The position numbers and the translations under genes were made by a program. Source: Ichthyophonus hoferi (taxonomy: Eukaryota; Opisthokonta; Ichthyosporea; Ichthyophonida; Ichthyophonidae). Taken from it: a stretch of DNA of 15,913 bases. The notes beneath the pieces are model-generated. The model did not search any database. It was not told the DNA's origin and saw only the letters and a program-made list of their open reading frames with translations. Below, one piece after another: positions 1-10,413 of the stretch. The stretch is taken from contig NAOQ01000902.1 of assembly GCA_002751075.1 (NCBI GenBank), forward strand, positions 1 through 15,913, read 5' to 3'. How positions within the stretch are numbered: the stretch's first letter is position 1; each line of letters starts with the position of its first letter.

Positions 1-61
1 TACATACTACATGCATACACGCATATGATATATAGAGAGAGTGACAGTACGATAGACATAC

Positions 62-587
62 CTTCAACATTAATATCTATCATCTTATGGATGGATCGTT
101 TCACACAATCTAACTCATCCCCCTCTAAGCAATTAGTGATACTAATGGTTAGCCAAGGATCCCAAGCTTAAATCAAACAATAGGCCACTAAGATCGACCT
201 TACTATAAATTCCTAGATTTATCTATCTGCACATAGATGTATATGGTATAATTCATAGTTTAATTGGTCATACGAGCCTTGATTTCCTCTTTAATGCCTA
301 ACGGCAAAATTATTAGTTCGAATAGATAATATACAAAATTAAGGTTTTCAAATAGATATCTGAAAGGCCGTACAGGTGGTCATAACCAATAAGAATGAGG
401 GGTGCGTGTGATATGCATGATCATATGCTATGACAGGAAAATAATACAATAGTATAACACTATATAATATAATGATAGTATGCTGGTATGATAATTAAGT
501 AGTAAGCAATTCTGATAATAGAACATTGGAACTATTATAACACTAGAATAACATGATTAGATAGTGTCGTAATGGACAGGAGAAGAG

Positions 588-630
<43 letters not shown>

Positions 631-3095
631 ACCCACCTGTCTGTAATAACTGGGTAAGAATATCACATATTTTAACCTGGAAGGCAGGCACCTTCTTAGA
701 CATCTCAGGCATGGCATTGATTGAGGCTTTACGCACCTACCCACCCATTAGTTAAATATCAGGCTATAGTCTATATTATAGGCCAATCGAACAATAGGGA
801 ATAGCTGATATACATTAGATATATATTGTTTACTGTGTTTAGTCACGCGGATGTGTATTAGCGTTGGTGGTTGCATGTGTATATATCTATTTTCATAATG
901 ATGAAAAGATCTGAGATATAATATAAGGAGACCAGGAGAAATAAAAGAAAAAGAAAGATACAGCCAGGTAATACTAAACAAAGTTAAAAAGAAAGAAATA
1001 GTGTATGTAACATAGAAATAGAAAGAGCGATAATATATAGAACCAAACACAATGGCACAAAGCAATAAATAACACAACTTACCGCCTTATTCTCCACCTC
1101 GCACATATCCACCATACTATTCAGGGCCAGGTCCTGTAAGTCACTATAGTACCCAAAATGCTTAGGGATAATCCCCGCACAGAGCTGTTTAGCCTGGTCA
1201 CTCTGTGTGCATAGCTCCAATAACTTCTGGAAAGAGTCATAAGCCTATAAGCCGCATAGGAGTAAGTATATGTATATGTGAGCTATCACTTAATAACTAT
1301 TTTAATTAACATCACCTCTCCAATCAGAGGGAGCAATAATCCTAATTACTTTCAACAAGCAATTTAAAATTTAGAAGAGAAATAACAACCCTTGCTGACG
1401 TCCCGTATCAGCAGGTCTATTTGTACTTTATTTACATACACAAAGCAAGCACATAAGCCACTAAAGTCAGATCGAAGGCACATAATCAAACCAGTAAAAT
1501 CAAGATCCTATAAGGAGCCTAGTAATTATGCAGTTTTCCCTATAGGATAAACCTAATACACGATAGTGTCTTTCCTTCTTTCTTTTTCTCAGTCTCTCTT
1601 TACCTATCTCTTCCCTTCGTCATCTTTTTTATTTACTTGCAATACCTTAAACTAACCACACCTGAACTACAACCTAGAACAGTTTTTTAAAAATAAATAG
1701 ACGCCTATATATAGTCGGTCTTTCCTCATTGCATTATAATACGAATAATTATATACTCCATTCATTTTTTATACAGAAAATAAATACAATAGTGAGACTA
1801 TCTGGGTAAGCAAGCTATAAGCATATGTTTAATCCTATATTTTCTCTCTTCGTTTTTGTCGTTCTCTATTTTTAATTATTATTATTATTATTATGTTGAT
1901 TATGCTTATCATTATTACTATTGTTATTGCTATTAGTATTATTCTTATTGGTAGTATTATGATTAGTAGTATAATTCTTATTGTCAGTATTATTATTATT
2001 ATTGTTATTATTATTATTATGATGCTGATTATGCTTATCATTATTACTATTGTTATTGCTATTAGCATTATTCTTATTGGTAGTATTATTATTAGTAGTA
2101 TAATTCTTATTGATAGTATTATTATTATTATTGTTCTTATTATTATTATGATGCTGATTATGCTTATCATTATTACTATTGTTAGTGCTATTAGTATTAT
2201 TCTTATTGGTAGAATTATTATTAGTAGTATAATTCTTATTGATAGTGTTATTATTAGTATTATTATTATTATTGATAGTGTTATTATTAGTATTATTATT
2301 ATTATTATTATTAGTGCTATTGTTAGTGCTATTGCTATAATTCCATTACATCTTTCTCTTTCATCGTCTGAATTTATATTTCATATGTCATTATTTAGCC
2401 TATTAAGGCAATGTCCTTTATCTCTCTATCCCACTCTCCCCATATATCATGAAAGCCATGGAGACCATATAAACCAATCATATTCACCCATCTCGCTTCA
2501 ACTTCACTCTATCTATTGGCCATTTCCTTTGAATAATTATCCATGGAACTACAGTATTCATATGACACAGAAAACAATAATAATAACAATAAAATACGCA
2601 AACATAAACTATACAACTGTATGTGGTTGTATGTGAAAGAATGGGTAACTAAAAGGTGGGAGAAGATAGCATAAACAGTAACATAACATCTTCAACTGGT
2701 TATACAAATACTATAAACTCGTATAAATATTTATAGTATATATATAACTATACTGCCTACTACTTTGTAATTAACAGGAGGTCTCTAAAAATTACATCTG
2801 AAATCAAGATATTTTCAAATTCTCCAACTATATATATGTCTACTAATATAGGCATACTGCAGTACAATGTAATAATACATATATATATATATATATATAT
2901 ATATTCAAATAATTTAAAGAGACTAATAGCAAACAAAATAACAAAATAATAAAACATAAAAGCAAAACAAAACATATGTATACCAATTGCAACCACACCT
3001 TAGCAATGACACTTTATAACAGCAATATCTACCTTGCCAGGTGTTGCGTTCAGCTCATCGGCCACCTCATAAACCTGACTTACAATATCACTCAT
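62..3095 (-). CDS. API5: API5 (apoptosis inhibitor 5) homologue, N-terminal four coding exons, partial
   Basis: Coding exons on the minus strand are 3095-3033 (21 codons from the ATG), 1244-1083 (54 codons), 736-637 (33 codons plus one base) and 124-62 (21 codons, ending in phase 1). Donors are gtagat, gtaagt, gtgggt and gtatgt; every acceptor is AG and the phases agree throughout. The product begins MSDIVSQVYEVADEL, then has AYDSFQKLLELC, IIPKHFGYYSDL, MVDMCEVENKAVRKASI and CDILTQLLQTEGDELD. Compared with human API5 from memory, ILTQLLQT is identical and ends at residue 108 in both proteins; IPKFFKHFPEL and LCEDEDVSIRRQAI match the preceding helices. This is the start of the HEAT-like helical array. 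Family role: a nuclear anti-apoptotic scaffold that binds Acinus and FGF2. The introns are 1788, 346 and 512 bases. The remaining three quarters of the gene lies off the left edge. I am confident of the family; function is by homology only. Confidence 0.88.
592..629. repeat. (AG)19 microsatellite in API5 intron 3
   Basis: An uninterrupted run of 19 AG units. On the transcribed strand it is a (CT) tract that begins at about the eighth base of the intron, directly after the donor gtgggtg of the exon ending at 637. Confidence 0.95.
1870..2336. repeat. ATT-rich minisatellite, 129-base period, about three units, in API5 intron 1
   Basis: The core atgcttatc occurs at 1902, 2031 and 2160, giving an exact 129-base spacing each time. 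Each unit carries the same run of ATT/ATC/GTT triplets with a few substitutions, and the right end decays into shorter ATT and GATAGTGTT repeats. Because 129 is divisible by three and the block has almost no stops, long open frames of Ile/Leu/Ser exist on both strands. They are a by-product of the repeat, not genes. The block lies inside the 1788-base first intron of the API5 homologue and probably accounts for part of its length. Confidence 0.9.
2879..2904. repeat. (AT)n microsatellite in API5 intron 1
   Basis: About 13 uninterrupted AT units, lying roughly 130 bases inside the first intron from the first coding exon. Confidence 0.9.
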
Positions 3096-5116
3096 GGTGT
3101 AGACTGAAAGGGGGATAGGCCAATAAAAGTCGGTGAGTGTCTAGATTATATGCTATTTAAATGTTGTATTGTATCGTGTGTATTGGATGTGTATGCATGT
3201 AGTCAAGTTATCCAGCTTATATTCACTATACATGCACTTACATTATCCAACGATTTAATGTTCTAGTATAGAGCATTAGCATTCATCAAAACTTGGTGTA
3301 TTTACTAGATAAATATAAAACATGTGCTATCATACATGTCAAATATATTTTAAAATGACTAAAATTTCCTATTTTTCCCTATGAAAAAAAAAAAAGGTTT
3401 GCTATAATAATAATTCCCCGCTACCACGGGGCTCTAGTTTACAAATATGACTATTATAGTAGTGGGTGAGAAACCCCTATTTCATATCAAAAACATCAAT
3501 TGTTTTGCCATAAATCATAGTAAACAGTAGACTGCTAACTTGTTTCATATAATATCTAGCTATCTCTGTTGAGTCGACTTGTCTATCCTATTAAAAATTT
3601 CAATATCTTACATGATTTAACTTGAATATTATATTAAATAAATAACATAATGTAGGAATATAGAGACCGGTAAATGTCTGTACTTCAACTATTAAACAAA
3701 ATTTTATTAAAACGTGTGAAAATGTAGTCTAAATACATAATAACAATGTATTACTTCACAAGAAATACTATTAAATATGAAATCTTCCACTTACATATTA
3801 TGAAACAACTACTCTAAAATAATGATTCAGAGTTAGATAATATAATTACATATAAATAAAAGTACAAAAGTCATGTCATTAATCTACTGAGCCATATTCT
3901 GTAATTGTAATTAATTAATTAATTAGTTAAAGTATATAAGTTATTATATATTAGGTAATTGCTTAAACGGTTAATTATTTAATAAGCTGCTTAATTAGTT
4001 TTCATTATGATGTCATTATCAATAATGGATGAACCCGGTTTCTACTAGCGAATTATCACTCTGGAAAAAATGAATTTTGCCTTTGCATGATCTGCCGCGA
4101 TCATTGCCCTTCTAGCAATAACATATATGTAATTATATATTTTATTTATTTTATTTGATAGGCCTGTAATCCCTTTTCATATGTCGTAGTTCTTACTCGA
4201 AACGCCAATGATTCACGGACATGACCTGGCTTATGATGGGATACTAGATCAGTTTCATTCTATTCCCAGTGTTTCTAACTCTATCTCAAACGCAGGATAA
4301 TAATAATACATGGTATGGAATTATTATTAACACGACCATCTTACGTTTCGTTGTAGTAGAGTGATACAAATATCTTATAAGAATTCTTAAACCTATATCC
4401 TTCAACATGATAAAAGAATGTTTCAATCAGTATTTTTTATCGGGTGCGTTGATAACCAATAATACGTCTTTATTGCACATAGCACTAAAACCAAAAATGG
4501 GATTCAAAAATATAATCAGTAAGTTTATTGCATACCTAATGTCAAACAAGTACTCCGATAGGTTGTTAGATTTTTATAGTTATTGCTCGATATATTATTT
4601 TAGAATATAGTAATCGATATATAGATAGATACAGATACAGTTATCTTAATATATCAATATTTTAGTTGCCATCATATCATGTACATATATATATGCATAA
4701 ATACATACATACATACATGCATACATATACCTACCCTGAAAATAGCAAATAAAATATTTAATAGGTGGGAATCTTTTTAAGAGAAATTTAAAATAAATAT
4801 TTAAATATTGCTTGAAGGTTATAGTTTTCGTACTAAATTTAACTTTGTTTATCACCTCTTTATAGCATAAAGCTGTAGAAATTTTGGGTGTTATTTTATT
4901 TTTAATAAAGTACCTTACTTTCTTCTACATATCTTCATACCTACATAAACGCGCTTGGCGAGTTTGAACAGTTTTATGTAATTATTTTAGCTTGTTTATA
5001 TATATTTTTTAGGGATCTAAAACGTCTTTTTTACCTTTGAAGCACCTGCAGGACATAAACCTATACATTCAACGTGAGAACTTCTTTTATTACAACACAA
5101 TACTAAGCCAGTAAGC
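3096..5116. other. Head-to-head intergenic region between API5 and the coiled-coil gene
   Basis: About 2 kb separating two start codons that point away from each other, so both promoters should lie here. I see no exon with matching splice sites. It contains a short hairpin (CCCCG 3416-3420 pairing with CGGGG 3427-3431), TTAATTAA-type palindromes near 3905-3930 and a tetranucleotide repeat near 4702. A 30-codon open frame at 4208-4300 (starting MIHGHDLAYDG) has a protein-like composition but nothing else to support it. An ATTGG (inverted CCAAT for the plus strand) lies about 25 bases before the API5 ATG when read on the API5 strand. Confidence 0.6.
4702..4726. repeat. (ACAT)n tetranucleotide repeat
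   Basis: Five to six imperfect ATAC/ACAT units, with one interruption (atgc), next to a short AT run. Confidence 0.85.
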
Positions 5117-6762
5117 ATGTCAGCCATACCCCATACTTCCAAGTCAAAGGATGCTCAAGCAGCTTCAGGCCTTTATGAGTCAGATGACCACATTCCACAG
5201 AACTATGAAGTGAGTAAAAGCCTTTGTTGATTGTTATTTGCATATTTTTTTTATTTTTTTTATTTTTATTTTTTTCCTCGGGTTTAGCTGTTTTTCTTGT
5301 CATGTTTTTTTTTGACTTTTAGGGTTTTGGGGGTGGCAAGGTTGTAGGTTGTAGTATATATAGTTTACTTGATTGTAAAAAAGATAGATTTTTTATGTTT
5401 TCTACAAGGTGCACGAATCATTCCTCTGTTTTGGCCTGTTATAATAAACCAAAGAGAGAAGAAAATATTCACTATGAACACAGCTAGGAACAATAATAAA
5501 CCTAAGACTTATATACCATATATCACCTATATATATATATATATATATACGTATTCCCGTATACTACACTATGTAATACTAATTTATTATTTATTCGTAT
5601 ATGTGTTGGCCGTCTGTATTGCACTACGCACTGATAACAAAGTGCTATCTATGTCTATATTTATATCTCTAACTTATTAATTATTCATTCAGTTTTTATT
5701 GAAATTCTTTTATATATATTTATATATATAGTGTATATGAGTTAGAATATTATATAATATATAATATACTTATATTTGTACGAGTATAAAGGCTTGTGCG
5801 GACTAGGATGCCTGTTATCATACTCCCATATTACCTCTTGTCTTACACTACTTTGTATTTTTGTAATTACCAATCACTTGAACTTGCTTATTTGTATTTG
5901 TACACTAAATTCTCTCTTTGTTATATATATATATTTCACTTGCCACATATAGGTATTACCAAATAGGCACACCATAAATTTAAGCTCAACCACTATGGTG
6001 TTTATATTAAACATCTTATCTTGAAAACGTTCCAGTAGGGTATTTGTACATATACTTTGTTCAATTGCACTTTTTGATATTAACTATAACCTCTACTCGT
6101 GTGAAAACTTCATGTTTTTTTTTCTTTTGTTATTAATATTTACGTTTTTGAATAACAGTTGTTTTTGTAAAGTATTGACCTCTTATGAAAAATCATGTAG
6201 AAAGACAAAAACTAAAATAAAGGCAACAAGTTACATTATGAGTCTTATTATTGCCAACACTCTCCCTCCCTCTACACAGAGCCTTTACTCTATGCATCCG
6301 TCATTATCATCACCATCTATGAGCAGTAGTAAAAGCGATAGCAAGGCCCGCCTTAATGCTGCCTTCCATCGGTTTGCTGGTACAGTTAAGCAATCCTTTA
6401 GTACTGACATGTTTCCTGTAGAATATCCAACCACCCCACGCCATTTACGGGACGCAAAAGACTACGCCACTATATCAGACTCTATAGAGAGAGCGATGGA
6501 TATATTAAAAGGTCGGTTACACCAGAAAACAGAGTATGTACATCAATTGAAAGGCGAGTTAGATGGAAAGACAAGATCCATAATGGCACTAAAGGAACAG
6601 AAAGAATTGGCTTTAAAAAGGCTAGAGGAGTCTGAGAGAGAGTTGAGGTTGGCTGAAGAGGAAATGAACAATGTAAGGGAAAGTAGGGAGTTGTATAAAA
6701 GGGCACATAATGATGCAATTATTGAGAACTCGATTTTAAAAAGGATGACAGAACCAGTTTAG
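5117..6762 (+). CDS. Unrecognised coiled-coil protein, two exons, 191 residues
   Basis: Exon 1 is 5117-5209 (31 codons, MSAIPHTSKSKDAQ...), followed by donor gtgagt. Exon 2 is 6280-6762 (160 codons plus TAG), preceded by a pyrimidine-rich acceptor ending ctctacacag. Both boundaries are phase 0. The start is the first ATG after an in-frame TGA at 5075. Residues 1-55 are polar and Ser-rich (PSLSSPSMSSSKSDSK). Residues 56-95 hold AAFHRFAGTVKQSF and the Pro-rich FPVEYPTTPRHL. Residues 96-187 form a long charged helix with heptad-like Leu/Ile/Ala spacing (IERAMDILKGR, LKGELDGKTRSIMALKEQKE, RLEESERELRLAEEEM), most likely a dimeric or oligomeric coiled coil. There is no signal peptide or membrane segment. 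The open frame continues 5-prime of exon 2 with a hydrophobic stretch (6112-6279) that I read as intron. I do not recognise the family. Confidence 0.75.
5323..5340 (+). other. Possible 18-base microexon in the coiled-coil gene
   Basis: A very T-rich tract ending gacttttag precedes 18 bases reading G-F-G-G-G-K, followed by gttgta, a weak donor. Both ends are phase 0, so inclusion would keep the frame between exon 1 (ending at 5209) and exon 2 (starting at 6280). The acceptor is good and the donor poor, so this is only a candidate. Confidence 0.2.
5529..5549. repeat. (AT)n microsatellite in the coiled-coil gene intron
   Basis: About ten uninterrupted AT units inside the 1070-base intron at 5210-6279. 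The rest of the intron is T-rich with scattered TATA runs and shows no other convincing exon. Confidence 0.85.
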
Positions 6763-6985
6763 CTAAAGTATAGCTTATATGATACATTGCGTAATCTATT
6801 AAATTATCCTATTTATTTTTCATGTATATATATATGTCTACCGCCTTGTATTTTTTTCTATAGTTTGATGTGAATGTATCAGATGATATAAACTATATTG
6901 TCTTAAATTTCTTTTTATAGTAAATTATTAATTTTTAACAGTTCATGGCTTTACATTTGATCTTTTTATATAACTATGAGTATAT

Positions 6986-6991
6986 AATAAA
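6986..6991 (+). promoter_or_regulatory. Candidate polyadenylation signal AATAAA for the coiled-coil gene
   Basis: A canonical AATAAA 224 bases after the TAG at 6760-6762. A weaker ATTAAA lies at 6798-6803, only 36 bases after the stop, and could be used instead. AT-rich sequence makes chance matches common. Confidence 0.35.
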
Positions 6992-7854
6992 AATATTTTC
7001 TCTGTAATTCACTGGCTATATTACAGTAACACTTCCGTTATATATCATGAATTATTTTATCCTACGACCTTTGATTAGTTACTATAGTAACTTGGCATTT
7101 TAATGCACTATTTGCTGCAATAATATATATATTGCTATAAATCTATTCATTTTACATTCACTACAGTTAAAAAATGCCTTTTTAGTGGCTGTCCAACGGG
7201 GAAAGTGGCAGTTAAATCTAGCACGTAGTTTAGATTGATGATTAATGGATAGATGCTTCCACATTGTATAGGAAATATAAAGTAATACTACTCTGTCTCG
7301 ATTTTGTTCTATGAAATTTCTGTGCTAGTCAATTGTTTAACTTATCAAAGCGTAAGTTATACAGAATGTGTGGGAAGTTGACATTTAATCAAGGGACTCA
7401 TGATACAAAATATCAATAGGTATATTGTTTGAGTTGACCTATGTGTGGTTGGGTAACTTCCTTTACGTCTATAAATAGATGTATGTGAATAAATTAAAAC
7501 AAGCCTGTTTAATTTTCCTATTTTTTATGTTTATTACCATTACAAATAGTTACCTTCTAATCTAGTGTTCTTTCTCCAGTCATTATCAATACTTATTTTT
7601 ATACGCTTTCCTGTATCTTGGATACCTTCTAGAACTGATCTGCATAAATGAGATATTGGAAATAGGACTAGTATCTGTTGTGTTGAGTTCTATTAGGCTG
7701 TTGTTGCTAGGAAAAGCAGGCTAAAGCTCTAGCTAACTGCCTGCGGGATCTCCCTCTGTTGATCAATGAATATAGAAGTTTTTAGCTTCTTACTTGGTGA
7801 TATGTTGTACATAAAATAACTGTAATCTACTTGTGGTTAACTTTGTGAAAACAA
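6992..7854. other. Intergenic stretch with no feature seen
   Basis: Short stops in all frames, AT-rich, with no repeat copy, hairpin of note or splice-framed open segment that I could support. Confidence 0.5.
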
Positions 7855-8254
7855 GGATATTTAATTAATTTGTGTATTTACTAATATAGCTATAATCAGT
7901 TAGCATTATTAGCAATTACTATTACTTATGTAGTCTGGGGAAAATAGTTGGTGCAATCTATTGATGCTAAATGCAAATTCAAAATGATTGATTAAAATTG
8001 AACCTACCAATGGCAGAGGTCCTGCAACTATGTGCCATTTCAGATCATATGTTTGGAGGCCCAGATAATTCATTGCTCAGGCATTCTGCCCAAAACAAGT
8101 TCTGCAGATTTGCTTAATAATAAAAATATGCCTTAGCATATCTGTATTCCGTGTATGTGAAGGGGCATGTTAAAATGCCCTTTAATTCGGTACTCCCTCT
8201 TCTCCTAAACAAATATAGGACATAGAAACACTCCTGCCTCAACTTACTATTCCC
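7855..8254 (-). repeat. Dispersed repeat copy 1 (family unknown, eroded, coding-derived)
   Basis: Read on the minus strand, this 400-base segment aligns along its length with the plus-strand segment 15442-15810. The first 159 bases align without a gap at 118 identities by hand count (about 74%). The shared frame gives GNSK.RQE, LY.FR, TEL.G.L.CPF and EYRYAK..FYY in both copies. Further on, blocks matching tatgatctgaaa, gacctctgccattgg and aaattaatttaatat recur in the same order, apart from a gap of about 28 bases. This copy is therefore a decayed copy of something that once encoded protein. It is broken. The family is not recognised; a mobile element or a duplicated host gene are both possible. 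Confidence 0.75.
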
Positions 8255-8366
8255 ATAAATTTGGTAAAATAATAGAAATAATGGACGAAAATAAAGTCTA
8301 CCATTAAACAATCCAAAAAGATAAAAAGATATAGCGCCAGAGTCAACTGTAAAAACCTCTTTGTAG

Positions 8367-8555
8367 AGATATGTTGCAAGACCATCAACTCCGAATGAAC
8401 ACGTAGTTTGGCCAAAGTTCTGGCAGCAAGCGGATCATGAAATGATAGGTCCAATATTAGTTGACTTAATAACATTCTTAACCAGGTCAATTGATCTGTC
8501 AACAGGGATCTTTACGATTGGTCCCATTTACAATGGTGAACACAGCTGCGATTGA
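8367..8555 (+). other. 62-codon open fragment, possible relic exon
   Basis: A plus-strand open segment between stops, with a mixed, protein-like composition: RYVARPSTPNEHVVWPKFW near the start, QQADHEMIGPILVDLITF in the middle and SIDLSTGIFTIGPIYNG near the end. It begins right after an acceptor-like acctctttgtag, and a possible donor (gtgaac) follows at about 8535. The opposite strand is also open here (87 codons at 8502-8239, ending beside the repeat copy on that strand), so the coding strand is uncertain. The segment includes a weak match to the short motif shared by the other repeat copies. No family is recognised. Confidence 0.35.
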
Positions 8556-9110
8556 CATCTGCAATAATCACTGGTCAGAGAAGATAAAAGAAAACGGAAA
8601 CAACTAATAAACGCCCCGGCACACCCGGGCATACGCAGTAACCCCACATGCCTGTATACGTGTACAATACCGATATGGGAAAATACGAATACGTTTATAT
8701 CACAAAATTTTGCGCTCATTCATTATTTGTTAAATAGTATCATAATATATCTAGGGGTTTTCGAACCAAATGATAAAGTCGCACAACCAAAGTTATAGCC
8801 ATCCCAATCAAAAATTATATAAATTTTCCCAGCCAAAAAGAGATTAAAAAGAAGCTTTAAAAACTTTTTAGTTTTTAATTTTTTTCTATTTATACTCAAC
8901 CTACCTATATGTTATCTAACATTTCATCAACTTATGTCATAATTCTTATCCATGTTGTTATTAACCTCGTTTTTCATAAACACAACATCCAACATCATTG
9001 GTCCAGTAAAAGAATTTTACGTATTTATATATATTTTGACTTATTCTTTTCATTTTAAAGGAATTATAATATGTACGTATATATAGTTCTATTATACAAC
9101 ACCCAACTAA

Positions 9111-9442
9111 CCCCGAAGCCTGTGGACAAGTCACCAGAACTACCGCAGATAACTATAAGAAGATACAAAAAATGTTATTGTATAAAGAATTGTTTTTATA
9201 ACGTACATAGAAAAAGATTTAAAGACAACTCAACCGGTGCTCTCAGCATTGGTTTGGAAAACACCACCGACAACAGCTTTTAAGCCTAAACTGGTAGATC
9301 GTGTTTCATTTAAGATAAAACGAGGTAAATGGGTGCCCACACATTCTTCTTCAATTTCTTAGTCAATATTGACCAAGAAAGGGTTTGCAAGGCTTTTTGT
9401 GAAATACATATTAATTATTGCTGGAACCAAGTTCTTCACCAT
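9111..9442 (-). repeat. Dispersed repeat copy 2, eroded coding-derived segment
   Basis: The anchor is 9150-9111, which on the minus strand matches 15379-15418 at 32 of 40 bases (frame reading ICGSSGDLSTGFG against ICCSSFDLFTGFG). Just upstream on the same strand lies an acceptor-like tract (gtatcttcttatag) and, before that, an open stretch at 9358-9233 of 42 codons containing EECVGTHLPRFILNETRS and LGLKAVVGGVFQTNAES. The plus strand is open over the same interval (9186-9359), so strand is judged only by the repeat match and composition. The copy is broken, and I cannot name its family. Its left part differs from copy 3, so only the 40-base anchor is firm. Confidence 0.45.
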
Positions 9443-9540
9443 GCTGAGATAGATTATTCTTTATTGTTGCTATCACTTCTCTTACGTTCTGTGATAGTGA
9501 TCTATTAAACTACTTGTCTTACGACTCAGTGAATCAGAAT

Positions 9541-9561
9541 CTTTATATACATTAAACCAAT
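9541..9561 (-). promoter_or_regulatory. CCAAT plus TATA-like pair upstream of repeat copy 2
   Basis: On the minus strand CTGATTGG (an inverted CCAAT box) is followed eight bases later by TATATAAAG, about 100 bases before the open material of repeat copy 2. It could be a remnant of that unit's promoter. In such AT-rich DNA a chance match is likely. Confidence 0.2.
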
Positions 9562-9569
9562 CAGAATGT

Positions 9570-10335
9570 TGCACACGTTTATTGTTATTGGTAAGCCATG
9601 ATGCAATTCAAAAAACAACAAGTTTATATCCGACCAATTATAAAAAAGAGAACTACTACTAATTACATTATTAAAATTACACCGCAGTTAATTAGTTAGA
9701 TTGCTCAAATATCACTCAAACAATTCTATTGGTTTTAATTGTATTGAGATCAACTTAAATAAATACATCTACAATGTAATGATGATTGGTGCATATCATA
9801 TAGCTGGTGCATGCTCAACCATCAAATATATAAGCAAAATCTAAAAGCTCTACATACCTGTGAAAAACGCAAGTAATGTAAATTAGACATCGTATGTACC
9901 ATTTCTTTTGTAGGAAAATAAAATAAGGAAATAATGCGAAAGAATAGAGCATCAGATTTTTTTTTAAAATGGATATCTTCCTGCCATATGAAAAAGGTAA
10001 AGGGAATCATGAGCTTATAACAACAAAATCTGCTTTTGACAGAATCCTGATTTATTTTATAACTTGAATATAGTGTTTAGAGGCAAGATTAAAATAAAAA
10101 ATGTTAGAAGCCCAGTTTATTGCATCAACTAATTTTCACACGTTGCCGTGAAATTTTAAGATCATTTCCTACCTTAATGGAAAGCACGCCGCCGCAATTA
10201 AATATTTTGACTGAGAATTACGTGAATGACGTCACTATATCCAGGTTTGAATCAACAGGAGTTCGATTATAGAGCAGCGTACAAAAGGTACGGCACATGG
10301 CATGTCGCTCATTTGTGATTGGTAGTCAAAATATA
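9570..10335. other. Intergenic stretch with little content
   Basis: AT-rich, with scattered CCAAT and TATAAAA words (for example accaattataaaaaag near 9634) but no exon, repeat copy or RNA that I can support. Confidence 0.45.
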
Positions 10336-10380
10336 AAAAAGCCTGATTTGGTATTTTTATCCTGTCAGACAGGCTTTTTA
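10336..10380. repeat. Inverted repeat, 10-base perfect arms
   Basis: AAAAAGCCTG at 10336-10345 pairs with CAGGCTTTTT at 10370-10379 across a 24-base loop. It looks like the edge of a small palindromic element; I see no target-site duplication. Confidence 0.6.
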
Positions 10381-10413
10381 TAATCTCCCAAAAATACAAC
10401 ATGATATTTATAG

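Noticed and set aside
1835-2636. Long Ile/Leu-rich open frames on both strands
   Set aside because: They follow the ATT-type minisatellite, exist on both strands and lie in an API5 intron; composition is dictated by the triplet repeat.
4407-4610. 67-codon open frame in the intergenic region
   Set aside because: AT-rich composition, no splice sites or flanking exons; consistent with chance.
6112-6279. Hydrophobic 56-codon extension upstream of coiled-coil exon 2, resembling a signal peptide
   Set aside because: It is the T-rich 3-prime part of an intron that ends in a good pyrimidine tract and cag; the phase-0 join to exon 1 is a better model.
8757-8775. ggttttcgaacc, similar to a tRNA B box
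   Set aside because: It is a palindrome with no A box or acceptor stem around it; no tRNA fold could be drawn.
9111-9150. PVDKSPELPQI (plus strand), with PADKSIELPQI at 14736-14766, resembling the DRS motif of IS1595/Merlin transposases
   Set aside because: The copies align equally well as ICGSS.DLS on the other strand, which copy 3 joins to the conserved second block; no DDE triad or NHS motif is visible.
10336-10380. Hairpin followed by a T run, like a bacterial intrinsic terminator
   Set aside because: The window is eukaryotic with spliceosomal introns, the loop is 24 bases long and no gene ends there.
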